64,000 bases of DNA, taken from contig CM068320.1 in NCBI GenBank assembly GCA_034766995.1, positions 22,100,812 to 22,164,811 on the forward strand, in the 5' to 3' direction. The notes beneath the pieces were generated by a model, which did no database searches, was not told the DNA's origin, and was given only the letters and a program-made list of their open reading frames with translations. Positions 24,906 to 36,800 of the stretch are shown in pieces. This DNA is from Acanthacorydalis orientalis. Taxonomy: Eukaryota > Arthropoda > Insecta > Megaloptera > Corydalidae. The first letter of the stretch is position 1, and every line of letters starts with the position of its first letter. Made by a program: the position numbers and the translations under genes.

Positions 24906-26455
24906 ACATCCTCATTCAATGAAATGCATATAAAAATAACTATGTATATTTTTTTAGAATACATATTTGGTTATAACAACTTTTTTATAATGACATCTTC
25001 AATGCAACGAATCATTTATTTTTATTCTCTTTCCATTTAATGTAAATACACATAAAGTCTAAGTCCGTATGTTATATTTTTTCATACTGAATTAGCTATT
25101 TTGTAGCGATTTTTCCCATGCTCTTGTTAGCATCAAGACGTTTTAAAGAATTCGTCATGTCGAATCAGATTAACTCGTCTTCATGAACTTGTCAACATGA
25201 CACAAGTTGTAAATTTCGATATGTTACAGTTGTTAAGTTGATGGATTACGTATTCCAACAGACGTGTATTGTAAAAAAATGACACTTGCAAAAATATAAA
25301 ACTATCGGATTTAAATTGTATCAAATTTTTGATCATTTTCATCGCTGTATTTGGTTTTTCATTCTTCTAATTATTTACAATTTGAAGATTTCATTGTTGT
25401 TATTCATTCGAAATTGTTAAATCTCCAATTTATTTTTTAATAAAAATTAAAAAGTATAAAAACTAGCTAGTTGAATAGAAAACAGTGAATCAAATAGAAA
25501 TTTAGTTCTTTTTTAGAGAAAAAAAACTGTTGTTTAATTTATAATGTTTAGATTTAGGTTATATATGTATGAATAGATATAAGGAAGTTCCTAATTTGTT
25601 GCAAACTTTTACAAAATTATATTAAAAGTGTGCCATTTGTTAGTACAGTTAATATAAAAAATTGGTTTCTTATTTTATTTTATTTTTTTTTTTAAAAAAA
25701 AACTCCATGACAATTCCATGACAAGTATAACGAAAACGTGTCTGTGTGTGTTAGAGTAAAACATTTTTTCGATGCTAGTAAAAATATATACAACTATCAC
25801 CATGAATATAATAGATGTATTCATTAATTCGTTCTTAGAAATGAGAAAATTGTAACGTAACGTCAATCAACGTATAGTGATTAATTTTATAACAACCATA
25901 CGGTGTAATCTAACATTTGATGCAAATGATCTAAAGTATACATTAATAGAAAGGCAGTGCAAATATTCGTCAATCAATCAACAATACAAACACAAAAACA
26001 AATAACAGAAGCATGATAACTTTGCATAATAAACGTCAATGGTAACTTTCTATCTAAAGAGTGAGGCTCGCGCATGGAGTGAGATAATAGACAAAATGGC
26101 GACGTACAAACTGAACAATCAAACTTTATTATTTCAAAAACAGAATGTTCCCTTAGTCCCTCTATTGTGCTCTTTCTATTGTCATACTGGAATAGATACT
26201 TCCAGAGACCTATTATTTCTCCAGAATTGAAATTGTCTTCTGTTTGATTGCATTGTCATAAGTATACACGGCGCACAAATAGAACGGAGCGGCACACACC
26301 GTTGTCGACGGTGGAGACTGTTTCCGTCAAACGACGTTAATGAGTATTTTCTTCACGATGAGAGTCGTTTTTATATATATAACTACATCATTTTGTTGTC
26401 TTAATTAAACTACAATTACAAATAAATCTCGAATACAAATATGTTTATTAGCTGG

Positions 26456-26501
<46 letters not shown>

Positions 26502-27079
26502 ATATATATATATACACTTTTATTTAGTAATTTAATTTTAATAATTCAAATTTTAACAAGAATTAATTTTTGAAACTGTTAATGGTCGTCTCAAATATAT
26601 TTTAAATTATCCACATTAAGAATATATAAATGCAATTCCTCTTTCCTTTTTATGTACTATAACAATTATTAATGGTTCAGTTTATACAGTTTGAATGTGA
26701 ATTTTTATTTTTAAAAACTGAGTAACTCCATATGAAACTATATAAATTTATTCATTGCACATACGAGTGTTTATTTTATATGAAAAGAACATATACTGTG
26801 CTAGTTTATAACTCCTTTGTATTTTTTTTCTCTGTCGTATACGTACTGTACATTATTAAATGAAAAAATATTTTATAGAATTATACATGAAATTTAAATT
26901 TAAAAAAATATATTTAAATAAGAAAGGTCATAAAAATGATCTACCCATTTTTCTTTCAACTCTTCACTTTTCTGTATAACAATGTCTACAATTTGTTTTT
27001 TTATGTCCAATCTCTTCTTTATCTTCTGTATTTTTTGTTAGTTCTAATCTACAGATTTATTTGCTACTCCTTTAGTAAG
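24906..27079. other. Intronic stretch including a less AT-rich island
   Basis: No gene. The island at about 26030-26345 is clearly richer in GC than its surroundings and contains an inverted repeat CACCGT/ACGGTG at about 26298-26315 and CATTGTCATA at 26251-26260. A (TA)n tract lies at about 26456-26513. Confidence 0.5.
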
Positions 27080-27390
27080 CTTCAACCTTATATGAACCGT
27101 ATAAGGAACATATAAATTCACAGTATACAAACCATATATGGTTTGTACAACACCTTATACAAACCATATATGGTTTGTATAAGGTGGGGATGAGAGTCAC
27201 TATCATATGGTTTGTTAACCCTATAAAATGTGACCTTCTTTACCGTATAAAGATTACATAAAGTCACTTTATATGCCTTGTAATATTAGTATAAGGTATA
27301 TATACAAGGTGCCTATATAAGGATTCTGATCCTTATATGGATTGTATAAGGAAATTTAAAACCTTATAAGAAAAATATAAGGTTGAAGAT
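27080..27390. repeat. Palindrome cluster with three CArG boxes
   Basis: Dense direct and inverted copies of ACCTTATAC/GTATAAGGT and AAACCATATATGGTTT. The segment 27151-27186 is a perfect 36-bp palindrome, and 27126-27147 a perfect 22-bp one. Perfect CC(A/T)6GG boxes, the SRF/MADS consensus, are at 27132-27141, 27164-27173 and 27331-27340. It may be an old element, a cruciform-prone repeat or a regulatory cluster. The structure is seen directly; the role is unknown. Confidence 0.75.
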
Positions 27391-29396
27391 TTCTCGAGTC
27401 AGAATTATATCTGAATTCTTTGAATTATATATATATATATATATATAAGTATATGAATATGTCTATAGAATTATTATCCTTACTGTAGATTTAAAAAAAA
27501 TAATAAATAAAATGGACAATAAGTAATGTTATAAGTTACATTGTAGTAATAACAATTATTATATTATAGAACCTCTAAATTATAGTAAATTTTGTAAATA
27601 TATTGTTTTAGACAAACGTTTTGTTTTTTTTTTTAAAAAAAAAGAGTAAATAAAACATTAGAAGATAATATTTCAAATTATCTTACTTTTTTTAAAAAAT
27701 ATATTTGAATGTTTAAGTAATCTGTAAAGTAGTTTACATGTTCATTTGTCACTTAAACTGTTTTCTGGAAAAAAGCATGATGAAAATCGATATTGAATAA
27801 AACTCAATACAAGAACTCAATTAAAGACTTTTACCTTTTCTTATACAAAAAGTATCAATAACATTCTTATAGATTAACTAGAACTTAAGAGTGTATGTTA
27901 TTTTGGTGAGAATGCGTGTATTTTTATTTTTTAGTTACACTGGCCTATCTATTCTTTATATTTTTAATTGTATGGCCCAACTACTAAGACTAAAAAAAAT
28001 AGTAAAGTCGTGCATAATCTTCTTAAAACGACTAGTTAGTTATTTGTCTATAAAAAAAGTTAACATGGCCAATTAGTATAAAAATCGTTTTAAAATTAGT
28101 TTTAGTTAAGAGAAAAAAAAACCTACATAGCTTCAGTTACACGAACTGGATAGAAAATTAAACTTTGCTAACTTAATAGACGCATAGATCTAATTTAATT
28201 GTATCTGTTTACATGTTCTAAGAACTTTTGAATGAAATCATTGATGGTTTCAGCCGGAAACACCGAAACTAACAAAATTTAATTCTACAACAAAACTCGA
28301 CGTAGTAGATGATAAAAAGTAACAAAAGTAGCCTCACCACAGATTGTCACTTTTACTTCAACACAATTCGATGCACTTTTTCATTGGTTTCTCATGCCAT
28401 TGTCGATCTGATTGCTTCAACCAATAAGAAAAGAGGATTACATTAAGTTTTTTTGTTAACAACATAGTCGACGGTGTTTTGTCATTTTGTACACAATTAC
28501 ATTGTTGTCTAGCGAAGTATGTAGCTGTGGGTAAAGTTGGCGGATATCGAATAAGGAAGGTCTTATACACGTAACAACACAATCTATATATTGTTGTTGC
28601 GCTTTGTTGGATCTTTTCATCGCTCCAACTAAGTATATAAGAACTTTTGTATCGTGTACTGACTTGGCAGGTATCTCGGGGGGAACGGGACGAGAGCATA
28701 CAAGAAGAAGAAGAAGAAGAAGACGTCTTATACACTAACGCTATTGTGCGAGTCTGGCGAAGCGAGATAAGAATTAATTACAATCAGGGCCCTTTGTTAC
28801 AAGCTCAATTGTGTTTCATTTCATTCTAACATGTTTCAGGAAATTTAATGCTACTTTAATATTAAAAGCACAAAACGCTGTTTTGTTTATCATTGCTATG
28901 TAAGAAGGAACAATAGCTCTCACACTGCCTAGCAAGATTGTGCATTTTTCTTTGCCACTTCTATATGTCTAATGATTGAACCTGTGATAATAATTGAGCA
29001 TTGTGATTATATATGAAATCTGTATTCATCAAGAAGTGTACAGTATTCATTTAATGTTTAGATACATTGATTGTAATCAGCGCTATTTGTTTGCTGTCAT
29101 ATAATCTATATACTTTTATCGCCGTTCATATTTTTATACAAAATGTTGAAAGCCTTCTCCGCACAAGCATGTGCACATTGTCAACGAAACTTATCTGATG
29201 TGTGTAATGTAGACGTGAAAAAAATCAATTTTACAACTTATTCTTTCACACGAATTTTATGTATTCAGTTTGCATTTCATAAATGGAACTCTTGTTAAAA
29301 ATTTTTTTCTTGTATTTTCTAGTTTTATGATTAAACAGTTCAGTTTGAAAAATATATTATGAATGTTTATGATTAGTTTTTATCGAATATTTAATT

Positions 29397-29456
<60 letters not shown>

Positions 29457-29534
29457 ATCATTAACCAAATTGTATAAAAAAACAAATTTTTATTTAATTG
29501 TAATTTTTACACTATTTTATCTTTTAGTTATATA
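27391..29534. other. Intronic stretch with a broad less AT-rich island
   Basis: No confident gene. The region 28200-29280 is more complex and GC-richer than its flanks. It holds a TATATAAG motif at about 28634, an (AAG)n run at about 28699-28722 that could be a retroelement tail, and CATTGT motifs at 28500 and 29176. (TA)n tracts lie at about 27425-27447 and 29400-29452. Confidence 0.5.
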
Positions 29535-29740
29535 GGGTGATTCAATTTAAGCTTCCACATGGGAGTATAAAAAAGAGCGCAGAGGTTAAGAAAAGTCATG
29601 TTATTTTTTATTTAGTATTTTATTTCAATCAAATTCTAAAATATAATTGAACTAAAATACTAAATGAAGGATAGTATATATTTTTTTAATTTTTGCGTCT
29701 TTTTAAATGCTTTCATGTGGAAGCCTAAGTTGAATCATTC
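29535..29740. mobile_element. Hairpin MITE, copy 2 (long form)
   Basis: 206 bp flanked by TA. The ends are GGGTGATTCAATTTAAGCTT and, in reverse complement, GAATGATTCAACTTAGGCTT. The interior is also self-complementary (ATTTAGTATTTTA against TAAAATACTAAAT), so most of the element can fold into one long hairpin. Same family as 7561-7669. Confidence 0.75.
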
Positions 29741-31488
29741 TATATATGCTGATTTTTTTGCAACGCAAGATTTCATACATTAATTACTATTTTAATTATA
29801 TAGCTTTGTTCTCCAATTTGTTTAAAAAAGATTATATTTAAAGCATTATTTAATAATACAGTATTTCATTTTTATTACATTTCGATTTTATTCTTCCAGT
29901 TATTATTTTTAAATTAATTAGTTTTTATTAAGAAACATTGAATTCAAATATTTCGTTCAAATTAGTAATCAAGATATTTTATATAATTAAAATCTAAAAA
30001 TTCCATAAATGTATTAAATAATGCTTCAAATTATTAAATTATATTAATTTTAATAATACTTTATCTTGAATAAATTAGTAACCGTAAATGAATGAAGAGA
30101 TTTGTAAAACATAAAAAAATTTCTTTATTTTGTTGCTGCACATCTCCTAATACATATTTCTCTATGAAATAAATCAACCTAATTCTATTTTTATTATTAG
30201 AAACTAATTCACAGAAAGTCAAAATATATTCAGACTCGCGTTATCAGAGTACCAAGTACAGAGATTATAGCGTTCTAAGAATCACCATTGAAATACACAT
30301 AAATAACAATCAAAATAACCGATAATTAGCAATTTTTAATTAGAAAAAGTACATGGTTTATGTTGAAGTAAATAATTAAATTGTGAAAAATAAAACCTTT
30401 GTTTATATTTATAATAAAAGCTATACGAACTTTTAACCGAAATGTTATTGTTTATAATATTGAAAAAAGGAGATAGGTATAATTACTCTTTTTTAATTGT
30501 TTCATTTTGTTCGTGAATATAAAAACAAGCTGTTTAAAAAATGAGCCACAAACACCGAAAAAAGTTTATAATCTATCCACGGGTTAATACCTTTTACTTT
30601 AAAACACACCATCATATATTTTTAGTCTCTCATTTTATTATTAATTGTTTATTCAAATTTCCACACATTTAGATCAAATATCTGTAAATTGTAACAACTG
30701 TTCAATTTATGAAATTTTTATTTTACTTGTTTTATACATTTAACGAAATTTAGGTCGATAGATTATCTAATAAATTCAATTTAATTGAAACTGCAACAAA
30801 TTGGTTACAATATTTTATTCTTTGAACAATAGTTTATTTATAAGTTGTATAATTATAATATGCAATTTTCTAAAAAGTAAAAATTACTTTTATTATTTTT
30901 TCTTTTTTAGATGTTTTTATATTAGTTTGATAGAAAATAATTACGGTTTATAACCTTCAAAATCATAACAAAAAACCGAATTATTTTTCTATCAATATAA
31001 TATTTACAAATAGCAGTTAATTAATTAAAAACATAAACATTTTAATATCATTCAATTTGATTATATCTATATTTGATATTTTTTCTAGTATTACTTTGAT
31101 AATATGTTGTACATATTTTAATTATAAGAAATAGTGTCAAAAGTATTTCGTTAAAAAGAATGAATAATATATATATATATAGCCCTTTTTTCGTTAACTA
31201 TTTAAATGTCTGATATGTAGGATATTTGTTTATATCGTGATATAGTAAATAATTTTCCAGAATTAAATTTTAATGATTTTTTGTTTATGTTCTTTACATA
31301 CTAAATTCATTAAGTCTTCAAACTGATTATTTAAAATATTTTGTATAAATGTTTAATATAAGAAATAAATAAACAATAATTGTTAATTTTAAATATGACT
31401 ACGGAAAAATAACTACATATTTTTTTATTCATCAAGTAACATCAATTTTATCAAATTTTAATTTATAAAACTACTCTATTAACTGAAA

Positions 31489-31526
<38 letters not shown>

Positions 31527-31941
31527 GTGTATGTGTCTGTATATTACAATATAATTAATATTTAATAAAAAAAGAATATAAACATAACTTCCCAAAAAAA
31601 GACAATCATTAACAGTCAACATCTGGAACTATAAACATCTGTGAAATAATATCCAATTCTCAAATATCATTAAACATCATTAAATATTATGATAATATGA
31701 AACTTAATTTTATTTCTAATGTTTCGAAATAAATTGTATAGTATTTCATCTACTTTTAATGAATTCAAAAATATTTTATTGTAATAATATATTTAATATT
31801 ATTTTATTATTTTAGTCTCCTCTTTATGTATGTTTATATACATCATACAAATATATAATACAAATTAAAATAGAAGAATAAAATCATATATATATATATA
31901 TATTTCAGACAATAATTTATATTTTTTCTTTATTTAAATAG
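29741..31941. other. AT-rich 3' part of the Sox intron
   Basis: No gene. Very AT-rich, with short (TA)n tracts at about 31162-31179, 31494-31522 and 31888-31903. It ends in the T-rich 3' splice site of the second Sox exon. Confidence 0.65.
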
Positions 31942-32136
31942 GCGCTGAATGGAAGCTGTTGACAGAGGACGAGAAAAGACCATTCATTGACGAGGCGAAA
32001 AGGTTGAGGGCTATGCACATGAAGGAGCATCCAGACTACAAATACAGACCGCGTAGAAAGCCCAAGACGTTACGTAAAGAGGGTTATCCTTATTCAATAC
32101 CATATCCCTCGGTACCAATGGACGCACTGCGTGCAG
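31942..32136 (+). CDS. Sox21b: SoxB transcription factor, exon with second half of HMG box
   Basis: A 195-nt exon continuing the frame of 20157-20380. After the split Gly it reads [20 protein letters not shown], then [19 protein letters not shown], finishing the HMG box with its third helix and basic tail. Next come [16 protein letters not shown] and SVPMDALRA. The PRRKPKTL and aromatic PYP pattern resembles the region after the box in Sox14/Sox21 proteins, which act mostly as repressors in neural and gut development (family knowledge). The exon stops at GCAG|GTGAAT, again phase 1, so at least one coding exon is missing. Without splicing the frame would stop at 32193. No recognisable continuation occurs in the remaining 32 kb. 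Confidence 0.92.
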
Positions 32137-32299
32137 GTGAATCTTTACCTTTTGTATTAGCTACTTTGATACATTCTCATATTATGTTATATTGAACATG
32201 CACGCTTGTAATGTTTCAATTGAGCGGTATTCATATTTAAATAATATATGCATTCCTTGAGTGTAATATAATTTAATTTGAATTATTTTGGGAGCATCA

Positions 32300-32381
<82 letters not shown>

Positions 32382-32650
32382 GTATATATATATACATATT
32401 TACACATGTAATGTTTAACAATCAATGATTCAGATATAAATTTAATATTTGTTTCGAATTAATAATTAAAGTCCGAATATCTGTACCTAACAGTTAACTC
32501 TTTGAACTGTTTAGTAGTATTTTTTTTTAAATTCTTATTATTATGTATAACAATGTATAAATGTTCAGTTGTTTACCTCTTATAGTTATGATTTTTAAAT
32601 ATTTCAATGCAGATTATTAGTTAATAATAATAAAATTAAATGATGTAAAT
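32137..32650. other. Start of the next Sox intron
   Basis: Begins with the GT donor at 32137-32138. Contains a long (TA)n tract at about 32304-32398 and otherwise featureless AT-rich DNA. Confidence 0.6.
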
Positions 32651-32780
32651 CAGTGGTGTCAAACTCATATATGAAGACGGGCCACCAAATTCAGTTTAAG
32701 GGAGTCTGCAGGCCGTAGACAAAAAAAAATGAAACCGAAAAAAAATTAGCGAGCGAAAAGTGGTCTTTTATTTATATTCA
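32651..32780. mobile_element. Possible hAT transposon end
   Basis: Starts CAGTGGTGTCAAACTCAT and continues with GGGCCACCAAATTCAG and CTGCAGGCCG. This resembles hAT-type termini that begin CAGNGGTGTCAAACTC followed by GGCCAC (recalled pattern). I found no matching opposite end or 8-bp duplication, so it would be a one-ended fragment. Confidence 0.4.
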
Positions 32781-33034
32781 AAAATAATTCTTTGAAAATT
32801 GACATTTATTATTTCTTTAATGAATTTATAAGAATTAAAAAAATGTATATTAATTTTAGGTATTATTATCAAATGTCAAATATTATCAAATGTTTTATCA
32901 ATATCGGGTTTTATCATTGTTACAACAAAAATTTAAAATAGAGAAATTAAAAAAAATCAATATTTTTACTAGAAACGGCATCTTTTGGCAGAAACTATTT
33001 TATCAATATCGGTGTAATTTTTTGTAATAATAAT
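32781..33034. other. Unassigned AT-rich sequence
   Basis: TTTATCAATATCGG occurs twice, at about 32896 and 33000. No gene seen. Confidence 0.45.
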
Positions 33035-33835
33035 ATTTTTATCTGTTAATCCACTGCTGGATAAACGTCTCTTCCATGATTTTTCATTTTGTACGATTGA
33101 ATGCAAATTCTCTTTTCCCCTGATTTATAATAATTTTTTTAATGTCTTTATCCCACCTGTTCATTGATATTTTTATATTCTTTGGTTCCCAGTTAATAAT
33201 TTCTGTTGTCCATCGATTGTCTTCTTTTTCTGCAACATACACTGCTCATTTCAATTTCAGATTCTTTAGTCTTTTTATTACATCCGTGACTCCTGCCTGT
33301 TTTCGTATCCATTTTATTCATTTCCTATCTCTTCTTATTATTTCTAGCATGCATCTTTCCATACTTATCTGTATTGTTTAGAGTCTTGGAATGACTTTGG
33401 CGTTAAGTACCCATGTTTCGTTGCCATAGCTAAGGACTGTTAGTACATATTGATCAAATACTTTTTTCTACAAACAGAGTGGGATTATTGATTAAAATAT
33501 CAAGGTATTTCGTCCAAATAAGCTCCATCTCATTTTTATTCTGATGTTTACTTCTTCAATGAATCTATCTTTGTTGATAAGCTGGTCTAGATAGACATAC
33601 TTCGTAACTTCTTCTATTTCTGTTCCTTTTATCTCAATTTTCTTCTGGTAGGCAAATGTATTTGACAACACTTTTGTTTTTACGTGGTTCATGTTTAAAC
33701 CAATTTTTTGACTGGTATCGTCTAATTCTTCTATCCTCTTTTCTCTTTTGTAACTCTTCCGGTGTATTTGCAAAGATATCAATATCATCAACAAACCAAC
33801 GATAACTTAATTTTTCGCATTTTATCATCATCATC
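33035..33835 (-). pseudogene. LINE relic, reverse transcriptase C-terminal half
   Basis: Minus-strand remnant of a non-LTR retrotransposon. In order from 33835 down: a YRWFVDDIDIFANTPEELQK block with the FVDD active-site box (usually F/YADD), KIGLNMNHVKTKVLSN, KGTEIEEVTKYVYLDQLI, then SYGNETWVLN, QAGVTDVIKRLKNLKLKWAV, RWTTEIINWEP and finally MEETFIQQWINR. The pieces lie in different frames with stops between them, so the copy is dead. The 5' part of the ORF is missing; it begins at the edge of the tandem array that starts at 33836. The 3' end runs into a TAATAATAAT tail at about 33035. The fragments at 5120-5425 and 50346-50455 belong to the same family. Confidence 0.8.
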
Positions 33836-35528
33836 ATTTCTCCGCCATAGTAAAATGGATTTCAGTGAAATATTTAATATCTATGTCTGATATAAAACCA
33901 TAATATTTAATATTATTTTAGAGAAAAATTTATAAACTCCCATAAAAATGAAAAAAGAGCTAGACTGTTTAACAGTTATATTAATGAGAAATTAGAAAAA
34001 GTATCATACTTATAAATATATATATATATATATATATATGAAAAATAACAGTTTCTTAATAATTAAAGAAACTTAATATAATAAAACGGCAATTAAATCT
34101 ATCTAGAGATATTATAAATTGGTACTAAATAAAGAAACTAAATATTGATTTAATACAATATGTAAATATGTCCGTATTTAATCAGGAGATTTTTTTTAAA
34201 TTGGCAACAAAAATATATTTCATATTAATCATTTCTCAGCCATAGTAAAATGGTTTTCACTGAAATATTTAATATCTATATCTGATATAAAACCCTAATA
34301 TCAAATATTATTTTGGAGAAAATTTTAGAAACTCCCCTAAAAATGAAAAAAGAGTTAGAATGTTTAACAGTTATATTAATGAAAAATTAAAACAAAATCA
34401 TACTTATAAATATATATATGAATGTATGTATATATATATATATATATATGAAAGATAATAGTTACTTAATAAGTAAAGAAACTTAATATAATAAAACGGT
34501 AATTAAATCCATCTAGAGATGTAAATTGGTACTAAATAATGTAACTAAATATTGATTTAATGTAATATGTTCGTATTTAATCAGGAGATTTAATTTTTTT
34601 TTTGGTAACAAAATATATTTCATATTAATCATTTCTCAGCCGTAGTATAGATGGATAAACTCCCATAAAAATGAAAAAGAGCTAGAATGTTTAACAGTTA
34701 TATTAATGAAAAATTAAAAAAAGATCATACTTATATATATATATATGAAAGATAATAATAATAGTTTCTTAATAATTAAAGAAACTCAATATAATAAAAC
34801 GGCAATTAAATCTATCTAGAGATGTTATAAATTGGTACTAAATAAAGAAACTAAATATTGATTTAATACAATATATAACTATGTTCGTATTTGATCAGGA
34901 GATTTATTTGTTTTAAAATTGGTAACAAAAATATATTCCAATTAATCATTTCTCAGCCATAGTAAAATGAATTTCACTAAAATATTTAATATCTATGTCT
35001 AATATAAAACCATTATATTTAATATTATTTTAGAGAAAAACTCATAATTTCTCATAAAAATAAAAAAAGAGCTAGAATGTTTAACAGTTATATTAATGAA
35101 AAATTAAAAAAACATCATACTTATATATATATATATATATGAAAAATAATAGTTTCTTAATAATTAAAGAAACTTAATATAATAAAACGGCAATTAAATC
35201 TATCTAGAAATGTTATAAATTGGTACTAAATCAAGAAACTAAATATTGATTTAATACAATATATAAATATGTTCGTATTTAATCAGAACATTAATTTTTT
35301 TTAAATTGGAAACAAAAATAAAATTCATATTAATCATTTCTCAGCCATAGTAAAATGGATTTCACTGGAATATTTTTTATCTATGTCTGATATAAAACCA
35401 TAATATTTAATATTATTTTAGAGAAAAATTCATAAACTCCCATAAAAATAAAAAAAGAGCTAGAATGTTTAACAGTTATATTAATGAAAAATTAGAAAAA
35501 GGATCATACTTGTAAATATATATATATA
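33836..35528. repeat. Tandem array, about 395-bp units (4 and a half copies)
   Basis: Units start near 33842, 34239, 34637, 34953 and 35342 at the repeated CAGCCATAGTAAAATGG. Spacings are 397, 398, 316 (internal deletion) and 389 bp, then a partial unit to about 35528. Each unit contains TTTAACAGTTATATTAATGA followed by a short (TA)n tract and then AAAGAAACTTAATATAATAA. The copies differ by scattered substitutions, so they are older than the array at 15257. Confidence 0.92.
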
Positions 35529-36237
35529 TGTAAGTAAACTTGTCCATAATATACAACATTTCATTTCTCCCTTACAAAAGATATAACAGTGAATCAATCA
35601 ATATTTCTCTTCTCGTGCCGAATATCAACTTTTGCGTTTATTTTGGTACTGATTTGTCAACGTTTACTTGTTTTGTAAAGGTTTTAATGTTATTTTCACT
35701 GTTCGATGAAAAATGTAGTCTCCCCTATTCTCACCGATATTCGTTCTCCCCTAACGTATGTCCGTTTGTGTAGTTATCTCTGAACCAATGCACAATAGTG
35801 TACGAAATACGTTTCGTATATTAAAATCAAACTTTGCGATAAATTATTAAATTTAACGCGGCGTTTCATATTTGTGACGAAGATTGACGTAATCGGATAT
35901 TTAAACAACGAATCTGTTAAAACACCCGTGAAATTGTCCGAGTTTTATTCAATATTTTATTATTTCTTATGAATAATAAATAATCGCATTAAACATATGT
36001 TCAAGTGAATTACAATGAAATTATTGGTTTCGGACATTTGTCTGTGTGTGTAATGTTCTTGATTGTGGAACATTTTACAGTTGTGATAAAATGTATGTTT
36101 CCATGTAAATAAAATAAATATCTGAAAGGTATTTATAAGTTTAACTTACAATTATGTGTAGTTAATACAAATTTAATATTTTCTGTTAATAATATATTTT
36201 GGAATATAACGTTAATGTTGAAGAAAATAAATAATAT
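35529..36237. other. Unassigned sequence with a less AT-rich part
   Basis: No gene recognised. The piece 35540-35910 is less AT-rich; a 77-codon frame in it (35540-35773) has no recognisable family and is probably chance. Confidence 0.5.
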
Positions 36238-36487
36238 TACATTGGTGCAAAAATAATTGCGGTTTCTACTTATCGAGTATAAGGACGCACATATATATAT
36301 ATATATATATATATATCAGTTAATTATATTTATTAATCAGAAAAAGATCATTGGTCTGCACACATTTCTCTCAACCGTAAACATGTTTGTTTATTCCTGC
36401 AAGATAGAATTCTGAAGTCCTGGAATTAATGAATTCATCTAAAGCGCGTTGAGCTGACGCTTGATCTTTGAAAACCTTTCCTCGTAT
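36238..36487 (-). pseudogene. 3' fragment of an Hsmar1-like mariner
   Basis: The minus strand encodes the last part of a cecropia-group transposase: GKVFKDQASAQRALDEFINS, RTSEFYLAGINKH. TGG has become TGA before EKCVQTND. Beyond a (TA)n tract lies a terminal repeat reading TTACATTGGTGCAAAAATAA then TTGCGG at 36238-36261, close to the Hsmar1/MADE1 terminal repeat. Everything upstream of the C-terminal segment, including the catalytic motifs, is absent. Confidence 0.75.
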
Positions 36488-36519
36488 ATAAATTACACAA
36501 ATATAAAAAAAAATAATAA

Positions 36520-36800
36520 TATGTCGGAGACAGATCCGGAGAATAAGGTGGGTGTTAAGGAAATATTGGCATTCTGTTTTCTGCAAAAACAGAAGAATGC
36601 TTATGGAAATTACAAGATGTCTCGGAACAGGAACCACCTGGATAAGTTGAGAGATAGAGGCTTATAAAAATCAACAACCTTCGGAAATAATTACCTAGAC
36701 GACCGTCCAAGAGATGAGCATAAAGCTAGCAATACTCATCCACAGAGCTCCAGTGAGAGGCAAAGTAACATGAGAATGCTCTTAGTTTATTAATAAGAAG
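36520..36800 (+). mobile_element. Unclassified repeat-like module with GAA-rich tail
   Basis: A less AT-rich block ending in AATAAGAAGAAGAAAA at about 36792-36807, like the simple tails of the LINE fragments. A 68-codon frame (36461-36667) crosses it but matches nothing I know. I suspect a retroelement 3' UTR; the evidence is composition and the tail only. Confidence 0.3.

Larger units (their letters stand above)
20381..31941 (+). other. Sox21b: Long phase-1 Sox intron inside the HMG box (11,561 bp)
   Basis: The donor is G|GTGAGT at 20380-20386 and the acceptor TTTATTTAAATAG|GC at 31941-31942, after a T-rich tract. Joining the exons gives an unbroken HMG box. The intron holds a deleted mariner, a LINE fragment on the sense strand, a hairpin MITE, many (TA)n tracts, a palindrome cluster and several less AT-rich islands that could be enhancers. 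Confidence 0.9.

Noticed and set aside
28358..28735. 125-codon minus-strand frame starting in a Ser-rich run
   Set aside because: The Ser run is the antisense of the (AAG)n repeat and the rest has no recognisable domain.
33142..33381. 79-codon hydrophobic frame on the + strand
   Set aside because: It is the antisense of the LINE relic at 33035-33835.
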